DNA of 64,000 nt from RHKX01 sp963743875 (GCA_963743875.1 CAVURM010000005.1:372001-436000), one strand, 5' to 3'; numbered from the stretch's first letter, positions 7,899 to 16,540 are shown. Numbers and translations are program-made. The notes: generated by a model not told the origin, from the sequence alone.

Positions 7899-8636
7899 GT
7901 GTCGGTGAGCTCCGACGCCTCAATTCCCCCGCGACAGGGCGAGGGGTTCGTCGTCGCTCAGGGTCTGCGAGACAGCCGCGCGACCGTCGCCCGGTGGCGT
8001 CGGGAACCCGGTGCCGTCCTGGGCCCCTGGTTCGCCGGGGGAATCGGAATCGCAATCGGCCTGCTCGCCGCGGTCTGGGTCGTCTCGAAGTTCGCCCCGG
8101 CCGACTCCACCTCCTTCTACCTTCCCGGGCTGCACGGTTCGGCCACGGCGGACGAGTTCACCGCCATCCTCGGGCTCAACCTCTTGGTCTTGGCGCTTCA
8201 CGCGACGGCCTGCGTTGCCGGTTTCATCGCCGGAAGCTCGATGCGCCACGTGGCCGAGACGAAGACCGGGTTCTCGCGGGTCGTCCACGAGCGCGCCGGG
8301 CCGGTCGCGATTGCCTGGGTGGTTGCCGTCACCGCGTTCTCGCTCGTCACCCAAGCCTTCGGGCTGGGGCTGACCGCGGCCACCCTCTCGATGCAGTTCG
8401 GGATCAGCAGCGGCGTCCTGATCCTGACCGTCCTCCCGCACGCCTTGCTGGAGCTGACCGCGGTCTTCCTGCCGCTCGCCGCCTGGCTGATCGCCTCCCG
8501 CCGGGATCAGTGGGAGGAGCTGCTCGCGGCAACCGTCGCGACGGTTGCGCTGGCAGTGCCGATGTTGCTGGCCGCGGCCCTGATCGAGCTCACGGTTTGG
8601 CCGCGCCTGCTCGAGGCCGTCTCGCCGTTCGCCTGA
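7899..8636 (+). CDS. SpoIIM-like (DUF95) membrane protein
   Basis: A 245-residue integral membrane protein with about five helices (around residues 42-62, 88-112, 132-155, 165-190 and 205-230). The motif LPHALLELTAVFLPLAAWLI with a late ALIELTVWP segment matches the stage II sporulation protein M/DUF95 family, in which PHG/A-x-x-E is conserved. In non-sporulating actinobacteria these proteins often neighbour RDD or DUF58 genes, which are absent here. Function in this lineage is unknown. GTG start at 7899, with another GTG six bases later. Confidence 0.7.
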   Translation: MSVSSDASIPPRQGEGFVVAQGLRDSRATVARWRREPGAVLGPWFAGGIGIAIGLLAAVWVVSKFAPADSTSFYLPGLHGSATADEFTAILGLNLLVLALHATACVAGFIAGSSMRHVAETKTGFSRVVHERAGPVAIAWVVAVTAFSLVTQAFGLGLTAATLSMQFGISSGVLILTVLPHALLELTAVFLPLAAWLIASRRDQWEELLAATVATVALAVPMLLAAALIELTVWPRLLEAVSPFA

Positions 8637-8658
8637 CCGCAGTGGCAGACTGGCCGCG

Positions 8659-9495
8659 ATGACCGAAGACCGATCACAGGACGGCGGAGATTCGCCGCCG
8701 ACGCTGAGCGAGCGCCTTGCTGCGGTTCGCTTCAACGTCCCCACTCGCGGCAATCGCAAGCTCGAGCGGTTCGTCGAGCGAGCCTCCGCCGACCCGCAGG
8801 TCCGGGCCTGGTGGCACCTTCAGCAGGTGGGATCAGAGCGGCTGGGGATGTCGGACCATTCCTGGGTCCACATCCAGATCGTCGCCAACATCGCCCTGCG
8901 GATGCTCCGGCTCGCCTACCGCGCCGGGATCCAGCCGGCGATGGTCACCGACCACGGGATGACCAACAACGACTCCGAGGTCGTCGTCGCGGCCGGGGCG
9001 ATGCTCCACGACACCGGGATGTCCATCCATCGCGTCGACCACGAGGCGTTCAGCCTGTTCCTCGCTGAACCGAAGCTGCGGCAGCTGCTCGACGGCATCT
9101 ACGGCGAGCCGGAGCAGACCGTGATCGTCTCCGAGGCGCTTCATTGCATCATCGGCCATCGCCGCCGCGGCGAGCCCTACACGCTCGAGGCGGGCGTTGT
9201 CAGGGTCGCCGACGCCCTCGACATGGCTCAGGGACGCTCTCGGCTGCCGGTCGAGCGGGGCGACATCGGCATCCATTCGATCTCAGCCGCGGCGATCGAC
9301 GACGTCAAGATCGAACGCGGCACCGACCGGCCGATCCGGGTCGAGATCAAGATGAACAACTCGGCGGGCATCTTCCAGGTCGACGACCTCTTGGCGACCA
9401 AGATCCGCGGCACCCCGCTCGAGGATCACATCGAAGTGATCGCCTCAGTCGAGGGGGAAACCGAGAAACGCCTGATGCGCGAGTTCAGGATCTAG
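8659..9495 (+). CDS. HD-domain metal-dependent phosphohydrolase
   Basis: A 278-residue protein with an HD superfamily core: SWVHIQIVANIALRMLRLAY (first H), AAGAMLHDTGMSIHRVDHE (the HD doublet), EALHCIIGHRRR, and VRVADALDMAQGRS (final D). This set is as expected for a two-metal HD phosphohydrolase acting on nucleotides or cyclic nucleotides. No partner domain is present. It begins 22 bp after the SpoIIM-like gene. Substrate cannot be assigned. Confidence 0.8.
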   Translation: MTEDRSQDGGDSPPTLSERLAAVRFNVPTRGNRKLERFVERASADPQVRAWWHLQQVGSERLGMSDHSWVHIQIVANIALRMLRLAYRAGIQPAMVTDHGMTNNDSEVVVAAGAMLHDTGMSIHRVDHEAFSLFLAEPKLRQLLDGIYGEPEQTVIVSEALHCIIGHRRRGEPYTLEAGVVRVADALDMAQGRSRLPVERGDIGIHSISAAAIDDVKIERGTDRPIRVEIKMNNSAGIFQVDDLLATKIRGTPLEDHIEVIASVEGETEKRLMREFRI

Positions 9496-10287
9496 TCAGA
9501 CTCCCGCACCCTTGCCGCCGCGGCCCTCACCCTCGGCGAAGCGTGCGGCGCCCTTGAGACCGGTGGCGACCGACTCGATGCCCAGCGCCGCCTCGAACTT
9601 GAGGCTCTCCTCGAGCGGCAACGTCGACCCCTCGATCGCGGAGCGCCGGTCGGAGAGCATCGTCGGCTGCGGGAAGCGGGCGAGGCCCTCGGCGATCTCG
9701 ATCGCCCGATCGAGGTGAGCGCCCTCGTCGACGACCTCGGTGAGCAATCCCCAATCGAGCGCCTCGGCGGTCTCGATGATCCGACCGGTGAGGATCAGAT
9801 CCAGCGCGCGGCCCAGGCCTACGATCCGCGGCAGTCGCAATGTGCCGCCGTCGATCAGGGGCACGCCCCAACGGCGCTCGGGGTAGCCGAGATGGGAGTC
9901 GGAGGTGGCGATCCGGAGGTCACACCAGAGCGCCAGCTCCAGACCGCCGGCCAGACACCAGCCGCTGATCGCGGCGATCGTCGGCTTGGTGGTCGTCAGC
10001 CGCGTGAAGCCCATCGGGCCCTCGGGGCGGCCAGCCACCTGCTCGACGACCTCCTCGGGGACGTCGGGCCCGGCCTCTGCCAGCGCCTTCAGGTCGGCCC
10101 CCGCGCAGAACGCCTGCTCGCCGGCGCCGGTGAGGACCATCACGCGAGCGTCGTCGTCGGCCTCGAACTCCCTGAGACCCGCCAACAGCTCGCCCGCGGT
10201 TGCGGCGTCGACGGCGTTGCGGCGTTCGGGCCTCTCGATGGTCAGGATCGCGGTGCTGCCGCGAACCTCGTAGCTGACCTGCTCCAC
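9496..10287 (-). CDS. Enoyl-CoA hydratase/isomerase family protein
   Basis: A 263-residue crotonase-fold enzyme. The start is the GTG giving VEQVSYEVRG, because the upstream reading frame is low in conserved features. Motifs include ERRNAVDAA, the oxyanion-hole loop QAFCAGADLKAL, AISGWCLAGGLELALWCDLRIA, and WGVPLIDGGTLRLPRIVG. It hydrates or isomerises an acyl-CoA thioester in fatty-acid or aromatic catabolism. One of the usual catalytic glutamates (the GxPE-type position) reads as VPLIDGG, so activity may differ from classical hydratase. It is convergent with the HD gene, with no gap. Confidence 0.85.
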   Translation of the reverse strand: MEQVSYEVRGSTAILTIERPERRNAVDAATAGELLAGLREFEADDDARVMVLTGAGEQAFCAGADLKALAEAGPDVPEEVVEQVAGRPEGPMGFTRLTTTKPTIAAISGWCLAGGLELALWCDLRIATSDSHLGYPERRWGVPLIDGGTLRLPRIVGLGRALDLILTGRIIETAEALDWGLLTEVVDEGAHLDRAIEIAEGLARFPQPTMLSDRRSAIEGSTLPLEESLKFEAALGIESVATGLKGAARFAEGEGRGGKGAGV

Positions 10288-10319
10288 CCGGCAATCGTAT
10301 GCCGCCCCGGCCGGCGTCG

Positions 10320-11003
10320 TCAGCCCGCGTCGTAGACCTGCCAGCTCTTCAGCTCCGGCAGTGGGTCGATCGCGGCCCCGTAGGGGTCGTTGCCCTGGCG
10401 GATCTCGAAATGCAGGTGGGCTCCGTCGCATGAGCCGGTGCAGCCGAGCAGGCCGACCTGCTCGCCCGGCGCCAGCTCCTCTCCGGCCTCGACTTCGGCC
10501 GGCTTGCTCATGTGCATGTAGACGAAGGTTCGCCTGCCATCCGGCTCGTAGAGCGCCGCCCAGTTGCCGCGGCCCGAATCGGTACCGGTCTCGAGCACCT
10601 CGGTCGCGGTCGGGGAGATGACAGGTGTGCCCTCGGGAGCAAACATGTCCTGACCTTCATGGGTTCGCATCCCGCCGCCGCCGAAGAGGTTGATCTCGGT
10701 GCCGTAGTCGACCCTCGCCCGGACCGGGTTGTAGGGGCCGGCGGGCTCTGCGTTGAGGCCGACCCCGTAGCCGGCGATCAGGGCCGCGACACCGCTGGGT
10801 GAATCACCTTCGGGCGGTGGCCGGTTCCCCGCCGACTCGTCGGTCGCGGGCGCGGCGAGTGCGCTGGCAGGAAGGATGAGCGCCATCGCGACGACGAGGC
10901 GCGCGGCGGCGCTCCGTGAGGAGATTCTGGGTTTCGGAAGGTTCCGCATGGTGAGGGCCCGCGCCTCCGACGGAAGGTCAGGAGGGACGGGCTTCGCGTG
11001 CAA
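10320..11003 (-). CDS. Secreted M23-family metallopeptidase
   Basis: A LytM/peptidase M23 protein that cuts peptidoglycan cross-bridges or regulates wall hydrolysis. The zinc-site motifs are MRTHEGQDMFAPEGTPV (H and D) and GAHLHFEIR (second H). An N-terminal hydrophobic signal segment, LVVAMALILPASALAAPA, precedes the domain. The TTG at 11003 has GGAAGGA 9 nt upstream; the ATG at 10949 is an alternative that shortens the signal region to a more usual length. A perfect TGTGA-N6-TCACA site lies 32 bp upstream of the TTG. Confidence 0.85.
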   Translation of the reverse strand: MHAKPVPPDLPSEARALTMRNLPKPRISSRSAAARLVVAMALILPASALAAPATDESAGNRPPPEGDSPSGVAALIAGYGVGLNAEPAGPYNPVRARVDYGTEINLFGGGGMRTHEGQDMFAPEGTPVISPTATEVLETGTDSGRGNWAALYEPDGRRTFVYMHMSKPAEVEAGEELAPGEQVGLLGCTGSCDGAHLHFEIRQGNDPYGAAIDPLPELKSWQVYDAG

Positions 11004-11034
11004 CTACCCGAATCCTTCCAAAGTATTAGCAAAA

Positions 11035-11050
11035 TGTGAGCAAGCTCACA
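11035..11050. promoter_or_regulatory. CRP/FNR-type palindrome upstream of the M23 peptidase
   Basis: TGTGAGCAAGCTCACA is a perfect 16-bp palindrome matching TGTGA-N6-TCACA. It lies 32-47 bp before the M23 start codon, close enough to overlap a promoter, so either repression or class II activation is possible. It shares both half-sites with the site at 7039. Confidence 0.6.
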
Positions 11051-11111
11051 CAGGCGTGGGAAGGGACGCCCAGGCGGGCGGTGAGAGTCGGGAAAGCGGG
11101 CGGGTCGGCCG

Positions 11112-11378
11112 CTACGGGCGGCTGACGCGCTCGAGCTGCTCGCGCATGCGTTCCTTGCGACCCTCGAGCTTCGCCTGGATCAGCGAGAGAACGATCGGAA
11201 GGATCATGAACAGCGCGATCACACCGAAGCAGAAGAACGTGACGCTCTTGTCGGTGGTCCGCCCGCCGAGGCCGACGCCGTCGGCTGCCATCGCCGCCGG
11301 GGCGATCACCATCGCCACAACCGCTACAGCGGTGACGATCGCAGCAATCCGTGAGCGGGTGCGTCGAAGGGCGTGCAC
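11112..11378 (-). CDS. Small two-helix membrane protein, unknown function
   Basis: An 88-residue protein from the GTG at 11378 (VHALRRTRSR). A first hydrophobic segment ending AVVAMVIAPAAMAA looks like a signal peptide or anchor. The second helix, VTFFCFGVIALFMILPIVLSLI, is followed by a charged tail, KLEGRKERMREQLERVSRP. I do not recognise the family. It stands alone between the M23 gene and the regulatory region of the phosphate regulator. Confidence 0.55.
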   Translation of the reverse strand: MHALRRTRSRIAAIVTAVAVVAMVIAPAAMAADGVGLGGRTTDKSVTFFCFGVIALFMILPIVLSLIQAKLEGRKERMREQLERVSRP

Positions 11379-11413
11379 GGTTGGGAACGATAGCGGCTGG
11401 GTCCACGATCGGC

Positions 11414-11478
11414 CCGTGCGACGGAGGCACCGCCTCCGCACTTCGTGCTGAGTGTCGGCGGTATCTCCCCCCGCACGG
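11414..11478. repeat. Family-1 hairpin repeat, copy B
   Basis: Outer arms CCGTGCG (11414-11420) and CGCACGG (11472-11478) enclose the core stem GGAGGCACCGCC / GGCGGTATCTCC and the inner hairpin GCAC-TTC-GTGC. Compared with copy A, a C-G pair has become A-T on both sides, and the outer arms differ in sequence but still pair. It lies just upstream of the small membrane gene. Confidence 0.65.
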
Positions 11479-11596
11479 TCCTTGCGAAGGCCGTCGGAGG
11501 GTGTCGCCCGTTCGAGGGATCGCCCTGCTGGGTGGGAGTGTTCAGGCCACCCGCATCGCAGGCAGCAAGCGGTCGGTTATCCGTCCCGGAACGAAA

Positions 11597-11652
11597 GCGC
11601 GCGGCCCAGGGGCAGGAGGAGGCCGCGCGCCGCACGGGGATGCGCTCCCGTG
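11597..11652. other. Pair of stable stem-loops in the 430-bp gap before the regulator gene
   Basis: GCGCGCGGCC (11597-11606) pairs perfectly with GGCCGCGCGC (11621-11630) around a 14-nt loop. Immediately after, GCACGGG and CCCGTGC (about 11632-11653) form a 7-bp stem. The gap (11379-11810) otherwise holds the copy-B repeat and Pho-box-like repeats, with no convincing reading frame. A small RNA or leader structure is possible; nothing in the sequence proves transcription. Confidence 0.35.
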
Positions 11653-11688
11653 CTGCGGCTCAGAATTGCCGTTCGTGGGCGTGGGGCG

Positions 11689-11732
11689 GTGAAGATCCGG
11701 CAATGGGCATGTGAAAATCCTGTGACCGGCGG
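11689..11732. promoter_or_regulatory. Pho-box-like 11-nt repeats upstream of the response regulator
   Basis: GTGAAGATCCG (11689), GTGAAAATCCT (11711) and GTGACCGGCGG (11722) lie in 11-nt register, with one degenerate unit between the first two. OmpR/PhoB-type regulators bind such 11-nt direct repeats. The motif on the opposite strand is TTCAC, the same as at pstS. Autoregulation of the regulator gene 79 bp downstream is inferred. Confidence 0.5.
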
Positions 11733-11810
11733 CGAAAATGGGCGAAATCTGGGCTTTGGGGGGGGTACGATTACGTTCGTGGTCGCGTCCCGCTCGGGCC
11801 GGCCCCGAAT

Positions 11811-12614
11811 ATGAGCTCCTCAACGGGAACACTCAGAGTCGCGATCATCGATCGGGACGGCGCCTTCCTCAAGGTGCTCGGGAACCGTCTCGACGCGGCC
11901 GGTTGGCAGTACCGCGTTCTCGGTGGCCTGGTGCCCCCGGAGGAACTGGTCGCGATGAAGATCAACGCGCTGGTCCTCGACATGACGGTTCTGCCTCCCG
12001 AGGACGCCTGGCCCTTCCTCGAACGGGTCTGTGGATTGCTGCCGGGACTCGGGGTGATCATCTGCACCAACGAGTCGACCGTCGCCCAGCGGGTGCGGGG
12101 ACTCCGCCTCGGCGCCGACGATTGGGTCTCCAAGCCGTGCCATCCCGAGGAGGTGATGGCGAGGATCGAGTCGGTCGTCCGCCGCCGCCGCCGCCGCAAG
12201 AGTGGTGAGGAGGAGCGCGGCCCGCTGGTGGTCGGTGAACTCGAGATCCGCGCCGATCAGTACCAGGCGTTCGTCTCCGGCCGCAGCGCCGATCTGACCC
12301 GCCGGGAGTTCGAGCTCCTCCAGGCCCTCTCGGACGCGGCCGGCAGCGTGATTGAGCGCGGAGAGATATACAGGCGCGTCTGGGGCTACGAGATGGCCCA
12401 CGGCGATCGGTCCGTCGACGTCTTCATCCGCAAGCTCCGGATCAAGCTGGAGCAACGCTCACCCGGCTGGTCCTACATCCACACCCACTTCGGGATCGGC
12501 TATCGCTTCGACCCCGAGCCCCATGACGCGTCGGCTGCCGTCTCGCCTGCCGAATCCAACGCCACGAGCGAGCAGACCGAAGCGCCCCCGCTTCAGCCCG
12601 CGATCGAAGCCTGA
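11811..12614 (+). CDS. PhoB-like (OmpR family) response regulator
   Basis: A 267-residue regulator. The receiver domain (about 8-125) has the acidic pair IIDRD, the phospho-acceptor Asp57 in LVLDMTV, and the SKP lysine in DDWVSKPCHPEE. An Arg-rich linker (VVRRRRRRKSG) leads to a winged-helix Trans_reg_C domain (about 138-232): LTRREFELLQALS, VWGYEMAHGDRSVDVFIRKLRIKLE, IHTHFGIGYRF. It lies directly before pstSCAB-phoU and is very probably the phosphate-starvation regulator. No sensor kinase gene is adjacent. The TVLPPE following the Asp is unusual for PhoB, which normally has M-P-x-x-D/G. Confidence 0.85.
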   Translation: MSSSTGTLRVAIIDRDGAFLKVLGNRLDAAGWQYRVLGGLVPPEELVAMKINALVLDMTVLPPEDAWPFLERVCGLLPGLGVIICTNESTVAQRVRGLRLGADDWVSKPCHPEEVMARIESVVRRRRRRKSGEEERGPLVVGELEIRADQYQAFVSGRSADLTRREFELLQALSDAAGSVIERGEIYRRVWGYEMAHGDRSVDVFIRKLRIKLEQRSPGWSYIHTHFGIGYRFDPEPHDASAAVSPAESNATSEQTEAPPLQPAIEA

Positions 12615-12645
12615 AGCACGGGCGCCCACGCCTGTCGTCTCGGGC

Positions 12646-12667
12646 GTTCACATCTTTTTCACACGGC
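12646..12667 (+). promoter_or_regulatory. Pho box upstream of pstS
   Basis: GTTCACATCTT (12646-12656) is followed directly by TTTCACACGGC (12657-12667), placing TTCAC every 11 nt, as in actinobacterial PhoP boxes (GTTCACC direct repeats). It lies 83 bp before the pstS start. Confidence 0.65.
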
Positions 12668-12749
12668 GAGCACAACGCCGTAACAAGATTGCCGCCCCCC
12701 CTTGGGACCCTCCTCTCCATATGTCAAACGAACAAGGAGTCAACCTCTA

Positions 12750-13709
12750 GTGACCTCACGCAAGTTCATAGCCTTGAGCGCGAGCGTCGGAATCCTCGCC
12801 GTCGGCGTTGCCGCCTGCGGCAGCAGCGACGACACGAGCTCAGATTCTTCGACGCCTTCCGGCCTTTCCGGCTCGCTGAACATCGACGGTTCGAGCACGG
12901 TCGGTCCGCTGACCCAGGCCGTATCCGAGCAGTTCAACGCCGAGAACCCAGATGTCGAGATCTCAGTCGGTGAATCCGGCACTGGCGGAGGCTTCGAGAA
13001 GTTCTGCGCCGGCGAGACCGTGATCAACGACGCTTCACGCCCGATCGAGGCCGAGGAAGAGGCCCTCTGTGAGAAGGGCGGGGTCAAGTACGAGGAGGTC
13101 CAGGTCGCCAATGACGCCCTGACCGTCGTCCTCAACAACGAAAACCCCGTGACCTGCCTGACGGTTGACCAGCTCGCTGAGATCTGGAACCCCGACAACC
13201 CGGTCAACAGCTGGTCGGACGTGACCGACCTGGATGCCAGCTTCGATGCTGACATCGAGCGGTTCGGTCCCGGCACGGATTCCGGCACCTTCGACTACTT
13301 CACCGCTGCGGTGAACGGCGAGGAGGGAGTCCAGACCAAGGACTTCAACAACGTCGGCGAGGACGACAACCAGACGGTGACCGGCGTCGAGGGCACCGAG
13401 GGTGGGATCGGCTACTTCGGCTACTCCTACTTCACGGAGAACTCGGGCAACCTCAAGGCCGCTGAGATCGACGGCGGGGACGGCTGTGTGGCCCCCTCCG
13501 AGGAGACCGTTCAGGACGGCACCTACCAGCCGCTCGGACGCGAGCTGTTCATGTACATCAACACGGACATGCTGGAGAGCAACTCAGCCCTCCAGCCGTT
13601 CGCTCAGTACTACGTCGACAACGTGAACGACATCGCTCCTCAGGTCGCGTTCATCCCGATGACCGAAGAGCAGCTGTCGGCCTCCGAGTCGGTCGTTTCG
13701 GCAGGCTAG
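12750..13709 (+). CDS. pstS: Phosphate ABC transporter substrate-binding lipoprotein PstS
   Basis: A 319-residue periplasmic-type phosphate-binding protein anchored as a lipoprotein: signal peptide and lipobox GVAAC with Cys23. Phosphate-site motifs include GSSTVGPLTQ, SVGESGTGGGFEKFC, NDASRPIE and RFGPGTDSGTFDYF. The GTG at 12750 is preferred because AAGGAG lies 10 nt upstream and it gives a clean signal peptide; an upstream in-frame ATG at 12702 would not. It begins the pst operon and is preceded by a Pho box. Confidence 0.93.
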   Translation: MTSRKFIALSASVGILAVGVAACGSSDDTSSDSSTPSGLSGSLNIDGSSTVGPLTQAVSEQFNAENPDVEISVGESGTGGGFEKFCAGETVINDASRPIEAEEEALCEKGGVKYEEVQVANDALTVVLNNENPVTCLTVDQLAEIWNPDNPVNSWSDVTDLDASFDADIERFGPGTDSGTFDYFTAAVNGEEGVQTKDFNNVGEDDNQTVTGVEGTEGGIGYFGYSYFTENSGNLKAAEIDGGDGCVAPSEETVQDGTYQPLGRELFMYINTDMLESNSALQPFAQYYVDNVNDIAPQVAFIPMTEEQLSASESVVSAG

Positions 13710-13729
13710 AGCCAGCCGGGTAGACCAAG

Positions 13730-14686
13730 ATGCAGGCGAGCGACATCGGGGCCTCCGGTCCGGCTTTTTCCAAGCCGCGGCTGGAGGCCCCGAGTCCTCG
13801 TTACGGCGAGAAGCTGATCATCGCTTCTCTCGCCGCCTGCGCCGCGATCTCGGTGATCACGACCACCGCGATCGTGATTTCTCTCCTGGTGCCCTCGGTC
13901 GAGTTCTTCGGGGAAATCCCGATCAAGGACTTCCTGTTCGGGACCGACTGGGGCCCAACCTTCGAGCCCCCGACGTTCGGGGTGCTGCCGATCGTGGTCG
14001 GCACCCTCAGCATCACGTTCTGGTCGCTGCTCTTCGCGGTCCCGATCGGGATCGCTTCGGCGCTGTATCTGAGTGAGTACGCGAGTCGCCGTACTCGCAA
14101 GATCTTCAAGCCGGTGCTCGAGGTCCTCGCCGGGGTTCCGACGGTCGCCTTCGGTTTCTTCGCGCTCGTCTGGATCACCCCGCAGCTGCAGAAGATCTGG
14201 CCGGGGTTCCTCGGCGACGGCCCGGGCATCTTCAGCGCTCTCGCCGGCGGCCTCGCGATCGGGCTGCTGATCGTGCCGGTCATCGCCACCGTCTCCGAGG
14301 ACGCGATGAACGCCGTTCCCAACGGCCTTCGCGAGGGCGCCTACGCGCTCGGCGCGACCAAGGCCAAGGTTGCGAGCAGGGTCGTGCTGCCCGCGGCGCT
14401 CTCGGGCGTTGTCGCCTCAATCGTCCTGGCCGCCTCGCGAGCGATCGGAGAGACGATGGTCGTGCTCCTCGCCGCCGGCAACACGCCGAACCTGACCTTC
14501 AACCCGGTCGAGCCGATCCAGGCCATGACCGCGTTCATCGCGACGACCGCGACCGGTGACATCGCGACCGGCACGATCACCTACAAGACCGTCTTCGCGG
14601 TGGCCCTACTCCTGTTCGTGATGACCCTGCTGATGAACATCGTCTCGATCAGGCTCGTCCGCAAGTACCGCGAGGTCTACGAATGA
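13730..14686 (+). CDS. pstC: Phosphate ABC transporter permease PstC
   Basis: A 318-residue inner-membrane permease with six predicted helices. It has the SITFWSLLFAVPIGIASALYLSEYA entry helix and the EAA-like cytoplasmic loop GLREGAYALGATKAKVASRVVLPAALSG that contacts PstB. The N-terminal 35 residues are cytoplasmic and variable. It forms the channel with PstA, whose start overlaps this stop as ATGA. Confidence 0.93.
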   Translation: MQASDIGASGPAFSKPRLEAPSPRYGEKLIIASLAACAAISVITTTAIVISLLVPSVEFFGEIPIKDFLFGTDWGPTFEPPTFGVLPIVVGTLSITFWSLLFAVPIGIASALYLSEYASRRTRKIFKPVLEVLAGVPTVAFGFFALVWITPQLQKIWPGFLGDGPGIFSALAGGLAIGLLIVPVIATVSEDAMNAVPNGLREGAYALGATKAKVASRVVLPAALSGVVASIVLAASRAIGETMVVLLAAGNTPNLTFNPVEPIQAMTAFIATTATGDIATGTITYKTVFAVALLLFVMTLLMNIVSIRLVRKYREVYE

Positions 14687-15618
14687 GCGGCTTCGAGCCC
14701 AGCACAGCCCGCGCAGAGATCGCGATCGCGGGGGCCCGCGGAGCGACCGCCGGAGTATTGAGCGACCAGCCCCGCAAGGACGTGGTTCGCAACTCCGTCT
14801 TCGCTTCGCTGCTCTTCCTCGCGATCACCCTCGCGCTCGTCGGCTTGGCGATCCTCGTCGGCGACAACCTGATCAAGGGGTGGCCGCGCCTCAACATGGA
14901 CCTGCTCACCAACGGCACATCGTCGCTGCCGGCCAATGCGGGGCTTCACTCGGCGATCATCGGCACGCTCTGGATCATGGCCTTCGTGATCCTCTTCATA
15001 GTCCCGATCGGGGTCGGATCGGCGGTATTTCTCGAGGAGTACGCCAGCAAGGAGAACCGCTTCGCCCGGCTGGTCGAGGTCAACATCCAGAACCTCGCCG
15101 CGGTCCCCTCGATCATCTACGGCCTCCTCGGCCTCGCCTTCATCGCCCGCGGCCCGCTGAGCCTTGGTTTCACGGTCCTGACCGCCTCGATAACCCTGGC
15201 CCTGCTGGTGCTTCCGATCGTGATCCTCGTCGGCCGCGAGGCCATCAGATCCGTTCCGCCCTCGATCAAAGAGGGTTCGATGGCGCTCGGCGCCACCCGC
15301 TGGCAGACCACTCGGCGCCAGGTGCTGCCGGCGGCAATCCCGGGGATCGCAACCGGCGTCATCCTCGCCATCTCGCGAGCGATCGGTGAGACCGCACCGC
15401 TGATCCCCCTCGGCGCCGCGACCTTCGTCACCTTCGACCCGAGCGGACCGATGAGCGGTTTCACTGCGATGCCGCTGGTCATCTTCAGCTGGGTCAAGCA
15501 GCCGCAGGCCGAGTTCCAGGTGCTCGCGGCCGCAGGTATCGTGGTCTTGCTCGCGGTTCTGATCGCGATGAATTCTTTCGCCATCTGGCTGAGAAACCGA
15601 TACGAGCAACGTTGGTAG
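14683..15618 (+). CDS. pstA: Phosphate ABC transporter permease PstA
   Basis: A 311-residue permease with six predicted helices. Family marks are GTLWIMAFVILFIVPIGVGSAVFLEEYA, QNLAAVPSIIYGLLGLAF, and the coupling loop SIKEGSMALGATRWQTTRRQVLPAAIPG. Translation is coupled to pstC through ATGA, and pstB follows after 11 bp. Full length for the family. Confidence 0.93.
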   Translation: MSGFEPSTARAEIAIAGARGATAGVLSDQPRKDVVRNSVFASLLFLAITLALVGLAILVGDNLIKGWPRLNMDLLTNGTSSLPANAGLHSAIIGTLWIMAFVILFIVPIGVGSAVFLEEYASKENRFARLVEVNIQNLAAVPSIIYGLLGLAFIARGPLSLGFTVLTASITLALLVLPIVILVGREAIRSVPPSIKEGSMALGATRWQTTRRQVLPAAIPGIATGVILAISRAIGETAPLIPLGAATFVTFDPSGPMSGFTAMPLVIFSWVKQPQAEFQVLAAAGIVVLLAVLIAMNSFAIWLRNRYEQRW

Positions 15619-15629
15619 GGAGAACGGAG

Positions 15630-16538
15630 TTGAGCGAACTGACTGAAGAGAGATTCAGCGAGAGAGCAGATGACCAGAAGCAGGGAGCTTCTGGTGCGGG
15701 CGATCAGAGGATTGCGGTCCAACCCGACCGCTTCCACGTGGCCGGCGACGTCACCGAGCTCGAAAGGGTCTTTGAGCTGCAGGACATCAACGTCTCCTAT
15801 GGCGACTCGCTGGCCGTCAAGGAGGTCTCGATGGAGATCTACAAGCACGAGGTCACCGCTCTGATCGGTCCCTCGGGATGCGGAAAGAGCACCCTGATCA
15901 GGTGCCTGAACCGGATGAACGATCTCGTGCCGAGCTGCCGGGTCACCGGCAAGCTGCTCTACCACGGCGAGGATCTCTACGGTCCCAAGGTCGACCCGGT
16001 CCAGGTTCGCAAGCTGATCGGCATGGTGTTCCAGAAGCCGAACCCGTTCCCGAAGTCGATCTACGACAACATCGCCTTCGGCCCCAGGATTCTCGGCATG
16101 AAGGGGGACATGGACGAGATCGTCGAGAAGGCGTTGCGCGCGGGGGCGCTCTGGGATGAGGTCAAGGACCGTCTCGACTCGAACGCCTTCGGGATGTCGG
16201 GAGGTCAGCAGCAGCGTCTGTGCATCGCCCGGTGTATCGCCGTCGAGCCGGACGTGATCCTGATGGACGAGCCTTGCTCGGCCCTCGATCCGCTCTCGAC
16301 CGGCAAGATCGAGGACTTGATGATGGAACTGAAGCGCGATTTCTCGATCGTGATCGTCACCCACAACATGCAGCAGGCAGCTCGCGTGTCGGACCGCACC
16401 GCCTTTCTCATGGTGGAGCTGGACGCGACCGAGCAGAATCGCTGGGGGCGGATCGTCGAGTACGACGCGACGCAGAAGATCTTCACCAACCCCGCCGATC
16501 CACGTACTGAGGAGTACGTCAGCGGGAAGGTCGGCTAG
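15630..16538 (+). CDS. pstB: Phosphate ABC transporter ATPase PstB
   Basis: A 302-residue ATPase. Walker A is GPSGCGKST, the segment CLNRMNDLVPSCRVTG is typical of PstB, the Q-loop is MVFQKPNPFPKSIYDN, the signature is MSGGQQQRLCIAR, and Walker B is VILMDEPCSALDP. The TTG at 15630 has GGGAG 7 nt upstream; a TTG at 15612 in the same frame overlaps pstA. The N-terminal 45 residues before the ATPase core are acidic and longer than in most PstB proteins. Confidence 0.92.
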   Translation: MSELTEERFSERADDQKQGASGAGDQRIAVQPDRFHVAGDVTELERVFELQDINVSYGDSLAVKEVSMEIYKHEVTALIGPSGCGKSTLIRCLNRMNDLVPSCRVTGKLLYHGEDLYGPKVDPVQVRKLIGMVFQKPNPFPKSIYDNIAFGPRILGMKGDMDEIVEKALRAGALWDEVKDRLDSNAFGMSGGQQQRLCIARCIAVEPDVILMDEPCSALDPLSTGKIEDLMMELKRDFSIVIVTHNMQQAARVSDRTAFLMVELDATEQNRWGRIVEYDATQKIFTNPADPRTEEYVSGKVG

Positions 16539-16540
16539 CG

